Shown: positions 36,157 through 45,004 of the stretch, piece after piece
Layout of the letters: each line of letters starts with the position of its first letter
Numbering within the stretch: the stretch's first letter is position 1
Origin: JACQFZ01 sp036381895
GTDB lineage: Bacteria; Pseudomonadota; Gammaproteobacteria; Acidiferrobacterales; Sulfurifustaceae
Length of the DNA stretch: 64,000 nucleotides
Reading direction: 5' to 3'
NCBI GenBank assembly: GCA_036381895.1
Contig: DASVBY010000002.1
Coordinates: 16,755-80,754 of the forward strand
Notes under the pieces: generated by a model
What the model saw: the letters and a program-made list of their open reading frames with translations, nothing else
Databases searched by the model: none
What the model was told of the DNA's origin: nothing
Program-made: the position numbers and the translations under genes

Positions 36157-37959
36157 TTACGCTGTGGTGGATGTTTTTCGCGGCGCGGTGCCGTCGAGGT
36201 ACACCGCGAGCGGGCAGGGATCGCAGCCGTGCGTGTCGAGGCGCGCGAGGATGGCGCGCACCGCCGCGGGCGGCGAGGAGAAAACCGCCTCCTCGCCGAT
36301 GGCGGAGCGAAGCGCCGGATGCCGCAGTATGGCGCCCGCGGGCACCTTGAATCCCGCGAAGTAAAGTGCGCCGCCGAGCGCCCGAAACCGCTCGGCTTGC
36401 TGCGCCAGCATCTCCGCGGCGGCGAGGTCGAGATGGTTCACGCCGCTTCCCACCAGCAGCGCGTACCGGTAGCCCTGATCGGTCAGCCGATACAGATAGC
36501 TGTCCACGTGTTCGACCGCACCGAAGAAAAGCGAGCCGTCGATACGCACGATCTTGAGCTGCGCGCATTCGGGCAGGCCCAGCCGCGCGACGCTGCGCAG
36601 CGGGAAACCCGGGCGGTCCGGCACGGGCGCTACGGGCACCAGCCGTGGACGCGCGGCGCCGCGCAGGAACAGGAACAGCGACAGCAGCACGCCGGCGTAG
36701 ATCGCGAGCTCGAGGTGCAGCAGCAATGCGGCGGCGAACGTGACTCCGAGTACCAGCGAATCGGCGCGGCTGATGCGCAAGGTGCGGCGGATGCGGCCGA
36801 CATCGATCAGGTTCCAGGAAATGAGCAGCACGATTCCGGCCACGGTGGGCAGCGGCAGAAATCGGGTCGCGCCGGGCGCTATCAGCAGCACCGCCAGTAC
36901 GCTGAGCGCGGCCACGATCGCCGACAGCGGCGTGCGCGCGCCGGCGTCGTAGTTCGCGCCCGAGCGGGTGAACGAGCCCGAGGCGGCATAGCAGGAGAAG
37001 AAGCTGCCGACCAGGTTCGCCAGGCCCTGGCCCACGAATTCCTGGTTGCTGTCGAGGCGTTGACGCGAGCGGATTGCGACCGCACGTGCAGCGGACATCG
37101 CCTGCAGCAGGCCGAGCATGGCGAGCGCGAGCGCGCCCGAGGCGAGCGTGCGCACAGTCTCGAGTGGAACCGACGGCAGTGCGAACGCCGGCAGACCCGC
37201 CGGCAGCCGTCCCACCATATCCACGCCGCGTGCTTCGGCCCCGATCAGCGCGGCCAGGGCGGCGCTTGCGAGCATGCCGAGGAGCAGCGCCGGCCAGCGC
37301 GGGGCCAAATATTGCACCAGCGCGCCGACGCCGAGCGCGGTGACGCCGACGGCGACGGCAGACGGATTGACGGCGTCGAACCGCTCGGCGATCGCGGCGA
37401 GCGTGGCGACGAAGGAGAGATCGGCGGGCAGCTCGAGCCCGAGCAGGTATTTGACCTGGTTCGCGGCGATGAGGACGGCTGCGCCAGCGGTGAAGCCGAT
37501 CACCACGGTATCCGAGATGAAGCTCACGACCGCGCCAAAGCGCAGCAGCGCCAGCGCGAGCTGCAGTACGCCGACCATGAGCGTCAGCGCGAGCGCCGTT
37601 TGCACATAGCTGCTGCTGCCGGGCAGCGCCAGTGCGCTGACGGTGCCGAGTATCACGATGGAGTTCGCTGCCGTGGGGCCGGTCACGGCGTGCCAGGAGC
37701 TGCCGAAGAGCGCGGCGAGGATAGCGGGGATGGTCGCCGTGTACAGGCCGTACTGTGGCGGGAGCCCGGCGATGAAGGCATAGGCGATGCCCTGAGGCAG
37801 GACGATAATGGCGCCGGTCAGCCCTGCGAGCAGATCGCTGCGTACTGTCTCCGGCGTCAGGCGCCGCCCCCAGCGCAGGAACGGCAGCCAGCGCTCGAGC
37901 CGTTTACCGATCGGAACGGGCGCAGTGCGCGCGCCGCCGCCCTGCGCGGCTCCCCTCAA
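36157..37959 (-). CDS. SulP-family anion transporter with STAS domain
   Basis: This encodes 600 residues. The N-terminal transport domain opens with SDLLAGLTGAIIVLPQGIAYAFIAGLPPQYGLYTATIPAI (in segments), the SulP signature, and has about a dozen hydrophobic segments to residue 430. GSFTRSGANYDAGARTPLSAI is the conserved central motif. A cytoplasmic STAS domain (about 465-570) follows (LKIVRIDGSLFFGAVEHV, YALLVGSGVNHLDLAAAEMLAQ). The family moves sulfate, bicarbonate or dicarboxylates; the ion cannot be told here. It is divergent from the MarR gene across 195 bases. Confidence 0.88.
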   Translation of the reverse strand: MRGAAQGGGARTAPVPIGKRLERWLPFLRWGRRLTPETVRSDLLAGLTGAIIVLPQGIAYAFIAGLPPQYGLYTATIPAILAALFGSSWHAVTGPTAANSIVILGTVSALALPGSSSYVQTALALTLMVGVLQLALALLRFGAVVSFISDTVVIGFTAGAAVLIAANQVKYLLGLELPADLSFVATLAAIAERFDAVNPSAVAVGVTALGVGALVQYLAPRWPALLLGMLASAALAALIGAEARGVDMVGRLPAGLPAFALPSVPLETVRTLASGALALAMLGLLQAMSAARAVAIRSRQRLDSNQEFVGQGLANLVGSFFSCYAASGSFTRSGANYDAGARTPLSAIVAALSVLAVLLIAPGATRFLPLPTVAGIVLLISWNLIDVGRIRRTLRISRADSLVLGVTFAAALLLHLELAIYAGVLLSLFLFLRGAARPRLVPVAPVPDRPGFPLRSVARLGLPECAQLKIVRIDGSLFFGAVEHVDSYLYRLTDQGYRYALLVGSGVNHLDLAAAEMLAQQAERFRALGGALYFAGFKVPAGAILRHPALRSAIGEEAVFSSPPAAVRAILARLDTHGCDPCPLAVYLDGTAPRKTSTTA

Positions 37960-38033
37960 GACGGACGGATCCTGCGCACCGAGGCGCGTGCGCGCGACCT
38001 GAATAGTAGTGTGATGGACTCGCGTCTCACGGC

Positions 38034-38056
38034 AGGCGTGGTCTCATACCACACCT
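38034..38056. promoter_or_regulatory. Palindrome in sulP-marR intergenic region
   Basis: AGGCGTGGT and ACCACACCT are 9-base arms with one mismatch around ctcat. The inner GTGGT/ACCAC is perfect. Size and position between divergent genes suggest an operator, possibly for the MarR protein at 38155. Confidence 0.4.
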
Positions 38057-38154
38057 GTTGCCCCTTGGAAAGCGTGCGTCGCCGGCTTTACCGGCTGGCA
38101 TTGCCATTGTCTAATTGAAGCGGCCCTGCGGTCCGATGGGGTCAGGAGGGAGGC

Positions 38155-38721
38155 ATGCGTGCATTTCGCGGTGTGCCCGTGTCGCGCGACGCATCGTCAC
38201 TCGCGCAACCGCCGGACATCACCGGGCTCCTCGGCTATCGGCTCCACGCCATCGTCGCGAAGATCTCGTCCGTGGCGATTCGCATATGCGAAGGGCGCTA
38301 CGGCATCTCCCGGCGCGAATGGCACATCATGGGCCTGCTCGATGCCCGCGGGCCGCAAACGCCATCGCAGCTTGCCGGGAGCTGCCACCTCGACCGGCCG
38401 CGAGTCTCCCGCGCAATCTCCGCGCTCGCGGCCAAAGGTCTGGTCATCCGGCGTCCGGTCGAGAACGACCGCAAGCGGGCGCTCCTGAGCCTGACGTCGG
38501 CCGGGCGCGAGCTGCAAAAACGAATCTTCGAGGACATCGCCTGCGTTAATGCAGCGGTGATCGAAGGTCTGGACGAGGAGCAGCTCCAACAGCTGCACCG
38601 GCTGCTCGTGTTTCTCTCCGAGAAGGCGGACATCATCAACCGCGAAACGGCTGGGGACGTGCGCGTGGATCGATGGCGCGGCCGCAGCGGGCGCATGCGC
38701 TGGTCGGCAGGCAGCGGCTGA
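38155..38721 (+). CDS. MarR-family transcriptional regulator
   Basis: This encodes 188 residues, with AGGAGGG upstream. The winged helix-turn-helix spans about 40-125: YGISRREWHIMGLLDARGPQTPSQLAGSCHLDRPRVSRAISALAAKGLVIRRPVENDRKR, in segments, with the wing LVIRRPVENDRKRA and ALLSLTSAGREL. It is followed by the TAXI TRAP transporter locus in the same direction and is the likely regulator of it. MarR proteins commonly respond to aromatic acids. The last 25 residues are Arg-rich and low in structure. Confidence 0.83.
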   Translation: MRAFRGVPVSRDASSLAQPPDITGLLGYRLHAIVAKISSVAIRICEGRYGISRREWHIMGLLDARGPQTPSQLAGSCHLDRPRVSRAISALAAKGLVIRRPVENDRKRALLSLTSAGRELQKRIFEDIACVNAAVIEGLDEEQLQQLHRLLVFLSEKADIINRETAGDVRVDRWRGRSGRMRWSAGSG

Positions 38722-38759
38722 CGACGGACCCGGCCTCACCGCATGGGTGCGGCGGCGAG

Positions 38760-38788
38760 GTTAGACGCAGTCCAAAATTGTTTCTAAC
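38760..38788. promoter_or_regulatory. Inverted repeat upstream of TRAP locus
   Basis: GTTAGA (38760-38765) and TCTAAC (38783-38788) are a perfect inverted repeat with 17 bases between. This AT-richer patch is the only one between the MarR gene and the transporter genes, so it may hold the promoter and an operator. Confidence 0.35.
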
Positions 38789-38839
38789 AACTGAGGCCCC
38801 GCCGCTAGAGTGGTCCGTGCGGCTATTCGGAGGGGAGCG

Positions 38840-39094
38840 GTGAACCGCTTTCTCGCTGGCGCGCCGGATTGCTGCCTGGCGCCCGTCGCCCGGTCCGTGA
38901 TCCTCATTCCACCTGCAGTACCCGCTGCGGCCTCCGGCAAGCCCGTACTCCGGGGCGCGGACGTCGTCATCGAGCACGGACCGCGTAGCGGCCTCGTCGC
39001 GGCGACAAGGCACGCGGCGCCGCTCGTGCGGGATGCGCGGCACTCGCCGCGTGACAGCGCCGACCGGCGCCCGATAACGGAGGCGAGGGCTTGA
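38840..39094 (+). CDS. Hypothetical small protein upstream of TRAP permease
   Basis: This is a possible 84-residue protein from GTG 38840, which has an excellent ribosome-binding site (GGAGGGGA). Its stop overlaps the TTG start of the TRAP permease gene (TTGA), as in coupled genes. The sequence has one weakly hydrophobic stretch (ARSVILIPPAVPAAASG) and an Arg-rich end. I recognise no family. It may be a real leader, a gene remnant, or chance. Confidence 0.3.
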   Translation: MNRFLAGAPDCCLAPVARSVILIPPAVPAAASGKPVLRGADVVIEHGPRSGLVAATRHAAPLVRDARHSPRDSADRRPITEARA

Positions 39095-40998
39095 ACGCAA
39101 TCGGCGAGCGCGCCCACGGTACAGCCGAACGGGCGCGTGACGTACTGTCTCTCGCGCTCGCGACGCTGCTGGTCGCGGGTTCGGTCTACACGTCCTTCTT
39201 CGGGATCTACGACGACATCCTCGTGCGTGTGGGCGGGCTCGCGCTTGGGCTGTACCTGGTGCTGGTCCGGCCCGCCGCGCAGGGACGGTTGCCCCGTCTG
39301 CGCGCGCTCGTCGATTCGGTGCTCATCGTCGCGTTCGGCGCGGTGCTATTTCGCTACTTTCAGATCGCCGAGCTGCTCGAGACCGGGCTCTACTTTCCGC
39401 TGGTGATCGACGTCGCGCTCGGGGTCGCGGGCATCGTGGTACTGCTCGAGCTGACGCGTCGCGCAGTAGGGCTGCCGCTCGTGCTCGTGTGCGTGCTCGC
39501 TATCGGCTATGCGCTGTTCGGCGACAGCCTCGGCGGCATGCTCTCGCATGCCGGCGTGACCTTGCCGGACTTGATGATGAACCTGTGGTACAGCTTCGAC
39601 GGCGTATTCGGCCGGCCGATCGCGGTGGTGACCGGCACCATCATCATCTACATCGTGTTCGGCGCGATGGTCGAAGGGCTCGGTGTCGGCGATGTGCTGC
39701 TCAAGCTCTCCATTCGCGGGCTCGGTTGGCTGCCCGGTGGGGCCGCCCACGCGGCGGTGTTGGCGAGCGCCATGTTCGGCACGATCTCCGGCAGCGCGGT
39801 GGCGAACGTAGTCGGCACCGGGGTCGTGACCATCCCCATGATCAAGCGCAGCGGCTTCAGCGCGCGCTTCGCCGGCGCGGTCGAGGCGGCGGCGTCGAGC
39901 GGCGGGCAGATCATGCCGCCGGTGATGGGTGCGGTGGCCTTCATCATGGCCGACATGACCGGGGTGCCGTACCTGTACGTCTGTCTCGCGGCGCTGTTTC
40001 CGGCGCTGTTCTACTACGGCAGCTTGTTCGCCTGTGTCGCCGCCGAGGCGCGCCGGCTCGGCATCAAGCCGGCCGAGCGCGCGGCGCTGCCCACGCTCAC
40101 GCGCCAAGACTGGCTCATGGTGTCGGTGTTCCTGCTGCCGCTCGCGATGATCGTACTTCAGCTGGTGCGCGGCGTGTCACCGGCGCGCGCCGGCGGCTGG
40201 GCGCTGGTGACGGCGGTGGTGCTCGGGCTCGTGCTCAATCCCGGGGCGCGCTCGTTCGCGCGGTTCGCCGACGCCCTCAAGCGCGCCGGCGCAGCGAGCG
40301 CGATGGTGCTGATCGCCGTGGGCGCGGTCGGCATCGTCGTCGGCGTGATGAACATGACCGGTCTCGGCCTGCGCTTCGCCTCGTTCGCGCTCGAGCTGAC
40401 GCAAGGCTCGCTCGTCGCGTCGCTGCTCATGATGGCGGCGGCATGCCTGGCGCTCGGCATGGGCATGCCCACGGTGCCCGCTTATCTGGTGATCATCCTG
40501 GTCATGGGTCCCGCGGTCGAAGCGCTCGGTGTCTCGACCCTGTCGGCGCACATGTTCGTGGTGTACTTCGCGGTGATGTCGGCGATCACGCCGCCGGTGG
40601 CGCTGGCGGCGTACGCCGCCGCCCCGATCGCGGAGGCCAACCCCATGGGCGTCGGCGCGACCGCGGTGCGGCTTTCGCTGCTCGGGTTCCTGGTGCCGTT
40701 CGCGTTCGCTTACAACCCCTCGCTGCTGCTGATCGGCGATTTTTCCTGGGCGGGCTTCGCCTGGGCGGTGCTGAAGCTGTTCGTCGCCGGCTGGCTGCTG
40801 TCGGCGATGAGCGCGCGCGGCACCTGCTGGACCATGTTCGGAGTTACCGCCGCCATCGTCATTCTGGTGCCGCCCGAAGCCGCGGTGCAGGCGAGCGCGC
40901 TCGGAATCGCCGTCGCCGCCGAGATCGCGTGCCGGCTGGGACTGCTCGGTACGGCCCGCACTCGTGCCCTGACAACTGCAGGGGACAGGACGACATGA
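39091..40998 (+). CDS. TRAP transporter fused permease (DctQM fusion, TAXI type)
   Basis: This encodes 635 residues from TTG 39091, with GGAGG upstream. The first four hydrophobic segments (LATLLVAGSVYTSFFGIY, VGGLALGLYLVLV and others) are the DctQ-like part. From about residue 130 the DctM-like part follows with FGTISGSAVANVVGTGVVTIPMI, AAASSGGQIMPPVMGAVAF and GMPTVPAYLVIILVMGPAVEALG. Fused permeases work with TAXI-type binding proteins, here the one at 41285. It imports an organic acid or similar solute using an ion gradient. Confidence 0.9.
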   Translation: MNAIGERAHGTAERARDVLSLALATLLVAGSVYTSFFGIYDDILVRVGGLALGLYLVLVRPAAQGRLPRLRALVDSVLIVAFGAVLFRYFQIAELLETGLYFPLVIDVALGVAGIVVLLELTRRAVGLPLVLVCVLAIGYALFGDSLGGMLSHAGVTLPDLMMNLWYSFDGVFGRPIAVVTGTIIIYIVFGAMVEGLGVGDVLLKLSIRGLGWLPGGAAHAAVLASAMFGTISGSAVANVVGTGVVTIPMIKRSGFSARFAGAVEAAASSGGQIMPPVMGAVAFIMADMTGVPYLYVCLAALFPALFYYGSLFACVAAEARRLGIKPAERAALPTLTRQDWLMVSVFLLPLAMIVLQLVRGVSPARAGGWALVTAVVLGLVLNPGARSFARFADALKRAGAASAMVLIAVGAVGIVVGVMNMTGLGLRFASFALELTQGSLVASLLMMAAACLALGMGMPTVPAYLVIILVMGPAVEALGVSTLSAHMFVVYFAVMSAITPPVALAAYAAAPIAEANPMGVGATAVRLSLLGFLVPFAFAYNPSLLLIGDFSWAGFAWAVLKLFVAGWLLSAMSARGTCWTMFGVTAAIVILVPPEAAVQASALGIAVAAEIACRLGLLGTARTRALTTAGDRTT

Positions 40999-41243
40999 AA
41001 CGACTGGCCATAGGCCTCGCGGCGGTACGGGCCGGCGCGTACCGACCTGCCGCAAGGGGCGGTGTGCGGGAAGGTGGCAGCGCGTCGAAAGAACATCGCC
41101 GCGCACGCGGGCTCGATTCCGATCTTGAAGCGCGTGCTGCTCGAGTGTTTCCGGACCTGCACGTGCGGTTGCAGCCGGGCGCGATCCGCCACTGCGGCGA
41201 GATCGGTCTGGTCATTCCCGAGGCCGGGCTGGCGCAGCCGTGA
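40995..41243 (+). pseudogene. Remnant of a TAXI-type solute-binding protein gene
   Basis: This is an 82-codon frame starting in ATGA overlap with the permease stop. It begins MKRLAIGLAAVRAG, like a signal peptide cut short. It ends PDLHVRLQPGAIRHCGEIGLVIPEAG, which lines up with the C-terminal ANLPLHPGALRYYREVGLEIPRE of the intact binding protein at 41285. A short stretch GSIPILKRVLLE in another frame (about 41114-41150) matches the preceding PVLKNIALE. So the start and end of a second binding-protein gene survive around a large internal deletion with frame changes. Confidence 0.65.
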
Positions 41244-41284
41244 GCCCGGCGCACCCGAACCACCCGCAATACGGAGGAAACGCC

Positions 41285-42319
41285 GTGAAACCGTTCCAAA
41301 AGCGGATCCGCATCGTTCAGCTGGCCGTCGCATCGTTTGCCGTGGCGACTTTGCTCGGCGCCGGAGCGGCGTCGGCCGAGAACTTCCGGCTGTCCACGCT
41401 CGGGCCGGGCACCTCGCCTTACGTGGTGATGACCACCTTCGCCAATATCGTCAACGACAAGGTGCCGGGTGCACAGGTGCAGGTGAACGCCACCGGCGCC
41501 GCGACCCGCCACGTGGTGGAAACCGCCATGGGCCGCTCCGAGTTCGCCATGATGTCGCCGAGCATGGTGCCGATGATGCAGAACAACGTCGGCCCGTATA
41601 AGCGCGTGCCGCAGGCGCCGGAGCTGATCAAGGAGTTGCGGTTGGTGCTGAACTTCCCGCTCGGCTACTACCACATCATCACCTTCGCCGACTCGGGTAT
41701 CACCCGTCTCAAGCAGATCAAGGGCAAGCGCGTGTTCCTCGGACCGCCGGGTGGCGCCGGGACGCTGATCGCCGCACGCCTCATCAAGGGCCTGACCGGC
41801 TACGAAGCGGGCAAGGACTACGACACCGCGGATCTCGGCTGGGACGCGGCCGCGCAGAGCTTTCAGGACGGGCACATCGACGTCTATGTCAACCCGACGC
41901 TGGCGCCGAGCCCGGTGATCCAGCAGATCGCGATGCTGAAGCGCATCCGCCTGCTCGGCATGCCCGACCCGCTGCCGCCCAACGAGGATCTGCACGAGCT
42001 GATCAATCGTCCCGGCGGGCAGGTCGGCACCATTCCGGCCGGCGTCTATGGCGAAGGCCAGGTGAACCAGGAGGATGTGCGCACGATCATGTCGATCGGC
42101 GGCATCGTCACGCGCGCGAACATCCCGGAGGAGACGATCTACCGCATGACCAAGGCCTTCTGGGAAAACCTGGACAGCCGCAAGGGCCGGGTTCCGGTGC
42201 TGAAGAACATCGCGCTCGAGAACGCGCTCCAAGAGGCGAATCTGCCGCTGCATCCGGGCGCGCTGCGCTATTACCGCGAGGTCGGGCTCGAGATTCCGAG
42301 GGAGCTGGTCCCGAAGTAA
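41285..42319 (+). CDS. TAXI-family TRAP transporter solute-binding protein
   Basis: This encodes 344 residues from GTG 41285, chosen because GGAGG stands just upstream and a signal peptide follows (KRIRIVQLAVASFAVATLLGAGAASA, in parts). The mature protein has the TAXI pattern: FRLSTLGPGTSPYVVMTTFANIVN, AMGRSEFAMMSPSMVPM and KQIKGKRVFLGPPGGAGTLIAARL. It captures solute in the periplasm for the fused permease encoded upstream. The natural ligand is unknown. Confidence 0.88.
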   Translation: MKPFQKRIRIVQLAVASFAVATLLGAGAASAENFRLSTLGPGTSPYVVMTTFANIVNDKVPGAQVQVNATGAATRHVVETAMGRSEFAMMSPSMVPMMQNNVGPYKRVPQAPELIKELRLVLNFPLGYYHIITFADSGITRLKQIKGKRVFLGPPGGAGTLIAARLIKGLTGYEAGKDYDTADLGWDAAAQSFQDGHIDVYVNPTLAPSPVIQQIAMLKRIRLLGMPDPLPPNEDLHELINRPGGQVGTIPAGVYGEGQVNQEDVRTIMSIGGIVTRANIPEETIYRMTKAFWENLDSRKGRVPVLKNIALENALQEANLPLHPGALRYYREVGLEIPRELVPK

Positions 42320-42570
42320 GCGGCCGGCGCGACTGCTCGAAGCGGATTCGAACGACGAGTTGATTCTCAAGGACGCGAAGGACGAGCGATCTCGCACGTG
42401 CCGGAAGACCGTCATTGGGTCCGCGCAAGCCAGCCCGGTACCGCGGCGCGTGTGAAGCAGATCGACAGCCCCGATGAAACGCCCTTTAGCCGTATCGAGA
42501 TCGTTTCGGCGCTAGAGCGGCGCCTCGCAACGACGGCATTCCTTCGCGCCCGGTCAAGGAAACGTTGAAG

Positions 42571-44130
42571 ATGAAACCGAACTTTCTGTTCATCATGGCC
42601 GATCAGCTGCGCGCCGATTACCTCGGCTGCGCCGGTCATCCGAGCATCCAGACGCCGCACCTCGATCGCCTGGCGGAAGAGGGGGTGCGCTTTACCAGTG
42701 CCTTTTGCCAGTCGCCGGTGTGCGGGCCATCGCGCATGTCGTTCTACACCGGACGCTACATGATCAACCACGGCTCGACCTACAACAACGTGCCGCTGCG
42801 CCTGTGCGAACCCACGCTCGGCGATCACCTGCGTGCACTCGGCTATCGAGTCGCGCTGGTCGGCAAGACCCACATGAAAGCCGATTACGAAGGCATGAAG
42901 CGCCTCGGCATCGATCCCGGTTCGAGTCTCGGGGTGCTGGTCGCGCAGTGTGGTTTCGAGCCGTACGAGCGCGACGACGGGCTGCATCCGGACCAGGCGG
43001 TAGACCCGGATCTGGCGTACAACCGCTACCTGCGGGCGCACGGGTTCGACGGCGAGAACCCATGGCACGAATGGGCGAACTCGGCGGTCGACGAGAACGG
43101 GACGATCGTGAGCGGCTGGTACATGCGCAATGCCCACCTGCCCGCACGCATCCCCGAGGAGCACTCGGAAACGGCGTACATGACCCGCCGCGCCATGCAG
43201 TTCATCCGGGACGCCGGGCGCGATCAGCCCTGGTGCCTGCACCTGTCCTACATCAAGCCGCACTGGCCGTACATGGCGCCGGCGCCGTATCACGAGCTCT
43301 ATACCGCGAACGACCTGATCCCGCCGAATCGCAGCGCGGCCGAGCGCCAGCCCGGGCACCCGGTGGTGGAGGCGTTTCGCCGCCACGAGGAGAGCGTCAA
43401 CTTCGCGCGCGACGAGGTGCGAAGTCGCGTACTGCCGACCTACATGGGGCTCGCGACGCAGATCGACGATCACCTGGGGCGCCTGTTCGCGTTCCTCGAG
43501 GAGCAGGGGCTGGCGGATAACACGGTCGTGGTGTTCACCAGCGATCACGGGGATTTCCTCGGCGATCACTGGCTGGGCGAGAAGGAGATCATGTACGAGG
43601 AGGCGCTGCGCATTCCGATGATCGTGCGCCTGCCGGGCGGCGTGCGCGGCCTCGTGAGCGACGCGCTGGTCGAATCCATCGACCTGGCGGCGACGTTCGT
43701 CGAGCTCGCCGGGGGCACCGATGTCGAGCACGTGCTCGAGGGACGCTCGCTGGTGCCGTGGCTGCGCGGGGAGACGCCGTCGGCCTGGCGCGACGCGGTG
43801 TTCTCGGAGATGGACTACGCGTGGCGCCCGGCGCGTACCTCTCTTGGAGTGGCGCCGGACGCGGCGCGCGCGTTCATGGTGCGCACGGCCCGGTGGAAGT
43901 ACATCCGGTACACCGGCTTCCCCCCGCAGCTCTTCGACCTCGAGAACGATCCGGCCGAGCAGCGCGACCTCGGGCGCGATCCGGGCTATGCGGCGGTGCG
44001 CGCGGAAATGGATGAGCGTCTGCTCGAATGGCTGACGCAGCGCCGTACGCGCATCACGATGTCCAACGCGACGGTCGCGAAGCTCACGGGAACGGCGCGC
44101 CGCCGCGGGTATATCTACGGAGCGTGGTAG
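42571..44130 (+). CDS. Sulfatase-family hydrolase (sulfatase or phosphonate/phosphodiester hydrolase)
   Basis: This encodes 519 residues from ATG 42571; TTG 42565 would add two residues. The active-site motif CGPSR at residues 51-55 carries the cysteine that is converted to formylglycine. Metal ligands are in MADQ (Asp11) near the start and TSDHGDFLGDH near 325. HWPYMAPAPYHELY and PFDLENDP-like FDLENDPAEQRDLGRD are family blocks. No signal peptide is visible, so it is cytosolic. It hydrolyses sulfate or phosphonate/phosphate esters. It follows the TAXI transporter by 251 bases and may act on the imported solute. Confidence 0.83.
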   Translation: MKPNFLFIMADQLRADYLGCAGHPSIQTPHLDRLAEEGVRFTSAFCQSPVCGPSRMSFYTGRYMINHGSTYNNVPLRLCEPTLGDHLRALGYRVALVGKTHMKADYEGMKRLGIDPGSSLGVLVAQCGFEPYERDDGLHPDQAVDPDLAYNRYLRAHGFDGENPWHEWANSAVDENGTIVSGWYMRNAHLPARIPEEHSETAYMTRRAMQFIRDAGRDQPWCLHLSYIKPHWPYMAPAPYHELYTANDLIPPNRSAAERQPGHPVVEAFRRHEESVNFARDEVRSRVLPTYMGLATQIDDHLGRLFAFLEEQGLADNTVVVFTSDHGDFLGDHWLGEKEIMYEEALRIPMIVRLPGGVRGLVSDALVESIDLAATFVELAGGTDVEHVLEGRSLVPWLRGETPSAWRDAVFSEMDYAWRPARTSLGVAPDAARAFMVRTARWKYIRYTGFPPQLFDLENDPAEQRDLGRDPGYAAVRAEMDERLLEWLTQRRTRITMSNATVAKLTGTARRRGYIYGAW

Positions 44131-44620
44131 GGAAGCGCGGAACGTGGTCCGAGACGCGGACCCGGTATCCGACGGTCGGTTGCGCCGAGGCATGCCCGGG
44201 CGCACGGCAGGTGAGCTCCCGGCCCTCGTAAGGCGGCGTAGGACCTAGCAGGGATCGCCGCCCGCGCCGTGACCTCGAAACGGCGCCGCGAGGGTACGAG
44301 CCGGCGCTCGAGGACCTCGACACCGCGCTGCTGCGCTTTTTCAAGGTAAGAAGCGCCGCGGCATATCCTCGCCGAGGTAGCCGGCGTGGTACTCGATGCG
44401 CCACGATGAGATCGGCCGGGATCGCTTCCTTCGATATGCGGCGAGCATGGGAAGTCACTGCGTTCGATCGCGCTGCCCGCACGGAACGCACCGCTTTCCC
44501 GGCACCCGGCACGTGACTATGCGGCGGCGCGGCGCCCGCGCGGTACATGAATGCCCGGAACTCGGGCGGCGGACGCCTCGTGTAAGATCGGCGCGTCACG
44601 GCAGCGGCTAAGAGGGAGCG
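44131..44620. other. Gene-free stretch before the encapsulin operon
   Basis: About 490 bases with no credible gene on either strand. It should contain the promoter of the EncFtn/encapsulin pair. I see no clear -35/-10 pair, Fur-like box or terminator. Confidence 0.4.
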
Positions 44621-45004
44621 ATGGCCGGATCGAGCTCGAGCTTCCACGAAAGTCCCGACGAGCTGAAACCCGAAACCAAGGATCGGCACCGCGCGATCGT
44701 CTCGATCATGGAGGAGCTCGAGGCGATCGACTGGTACGACCAGCGCATCGACGCCACGCAGGACGAGGAGCTGCGCGCCATCCTTGCGCACAACCGCGAC
44801 GAGGAGAAGGAGCACGCGGCGATGGTGCTCGAATGGCTGCGCCGGCGCGATCCCAAGTTCGACGAGGACTTGCGCAACTACCTCTTCATTCACAAGTCCG
44901 TGCTCGAACGCGAGGAGGAGCTCGAGGTCGCGGAAGCGGGCAAACCCGCGGGGGACGACGGCGCGCTCGGGATCGGGAGTCTGCGCGCGGAGGCGCGTCG
45001 ATGA
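44621..45004 (+). CDS. Encapsulated ferritin-like protein (EncFtn), encapsulin cargo
   Basis: This encodes 127 residues, with GAGGGAG before the ATG. It is the two-helix ferritin-like protein that assembles as a decamer inside encapsulin shells and oxidises Fe(II) for storage. Residues known from the Rhodospirillum rubrum protein are all present at the same numbers: Glu32, Trp38, Tyr39, Glu62 and His65 (EELEAIDWYDQ; RDEEKEHAAM). The C-terminus has the encapsulation peptide LGIGSLR (116-122), which docks to the shell's inner wall. The stop overlaps the shell gene as ATGA, so cargo and shell are made together. Confidence 0.92.
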   Translation: MAGSSSSFHESPDELKPETKDRHRAIVSIMEELEAIDWYDQRIDATQDEELRAILAHNRDEEKEHAAMVLEWLRRRDPKFDEDLRNYLFIHKSVLEREEELEVAEAGKPAGDDGALGIGSLRAEARR

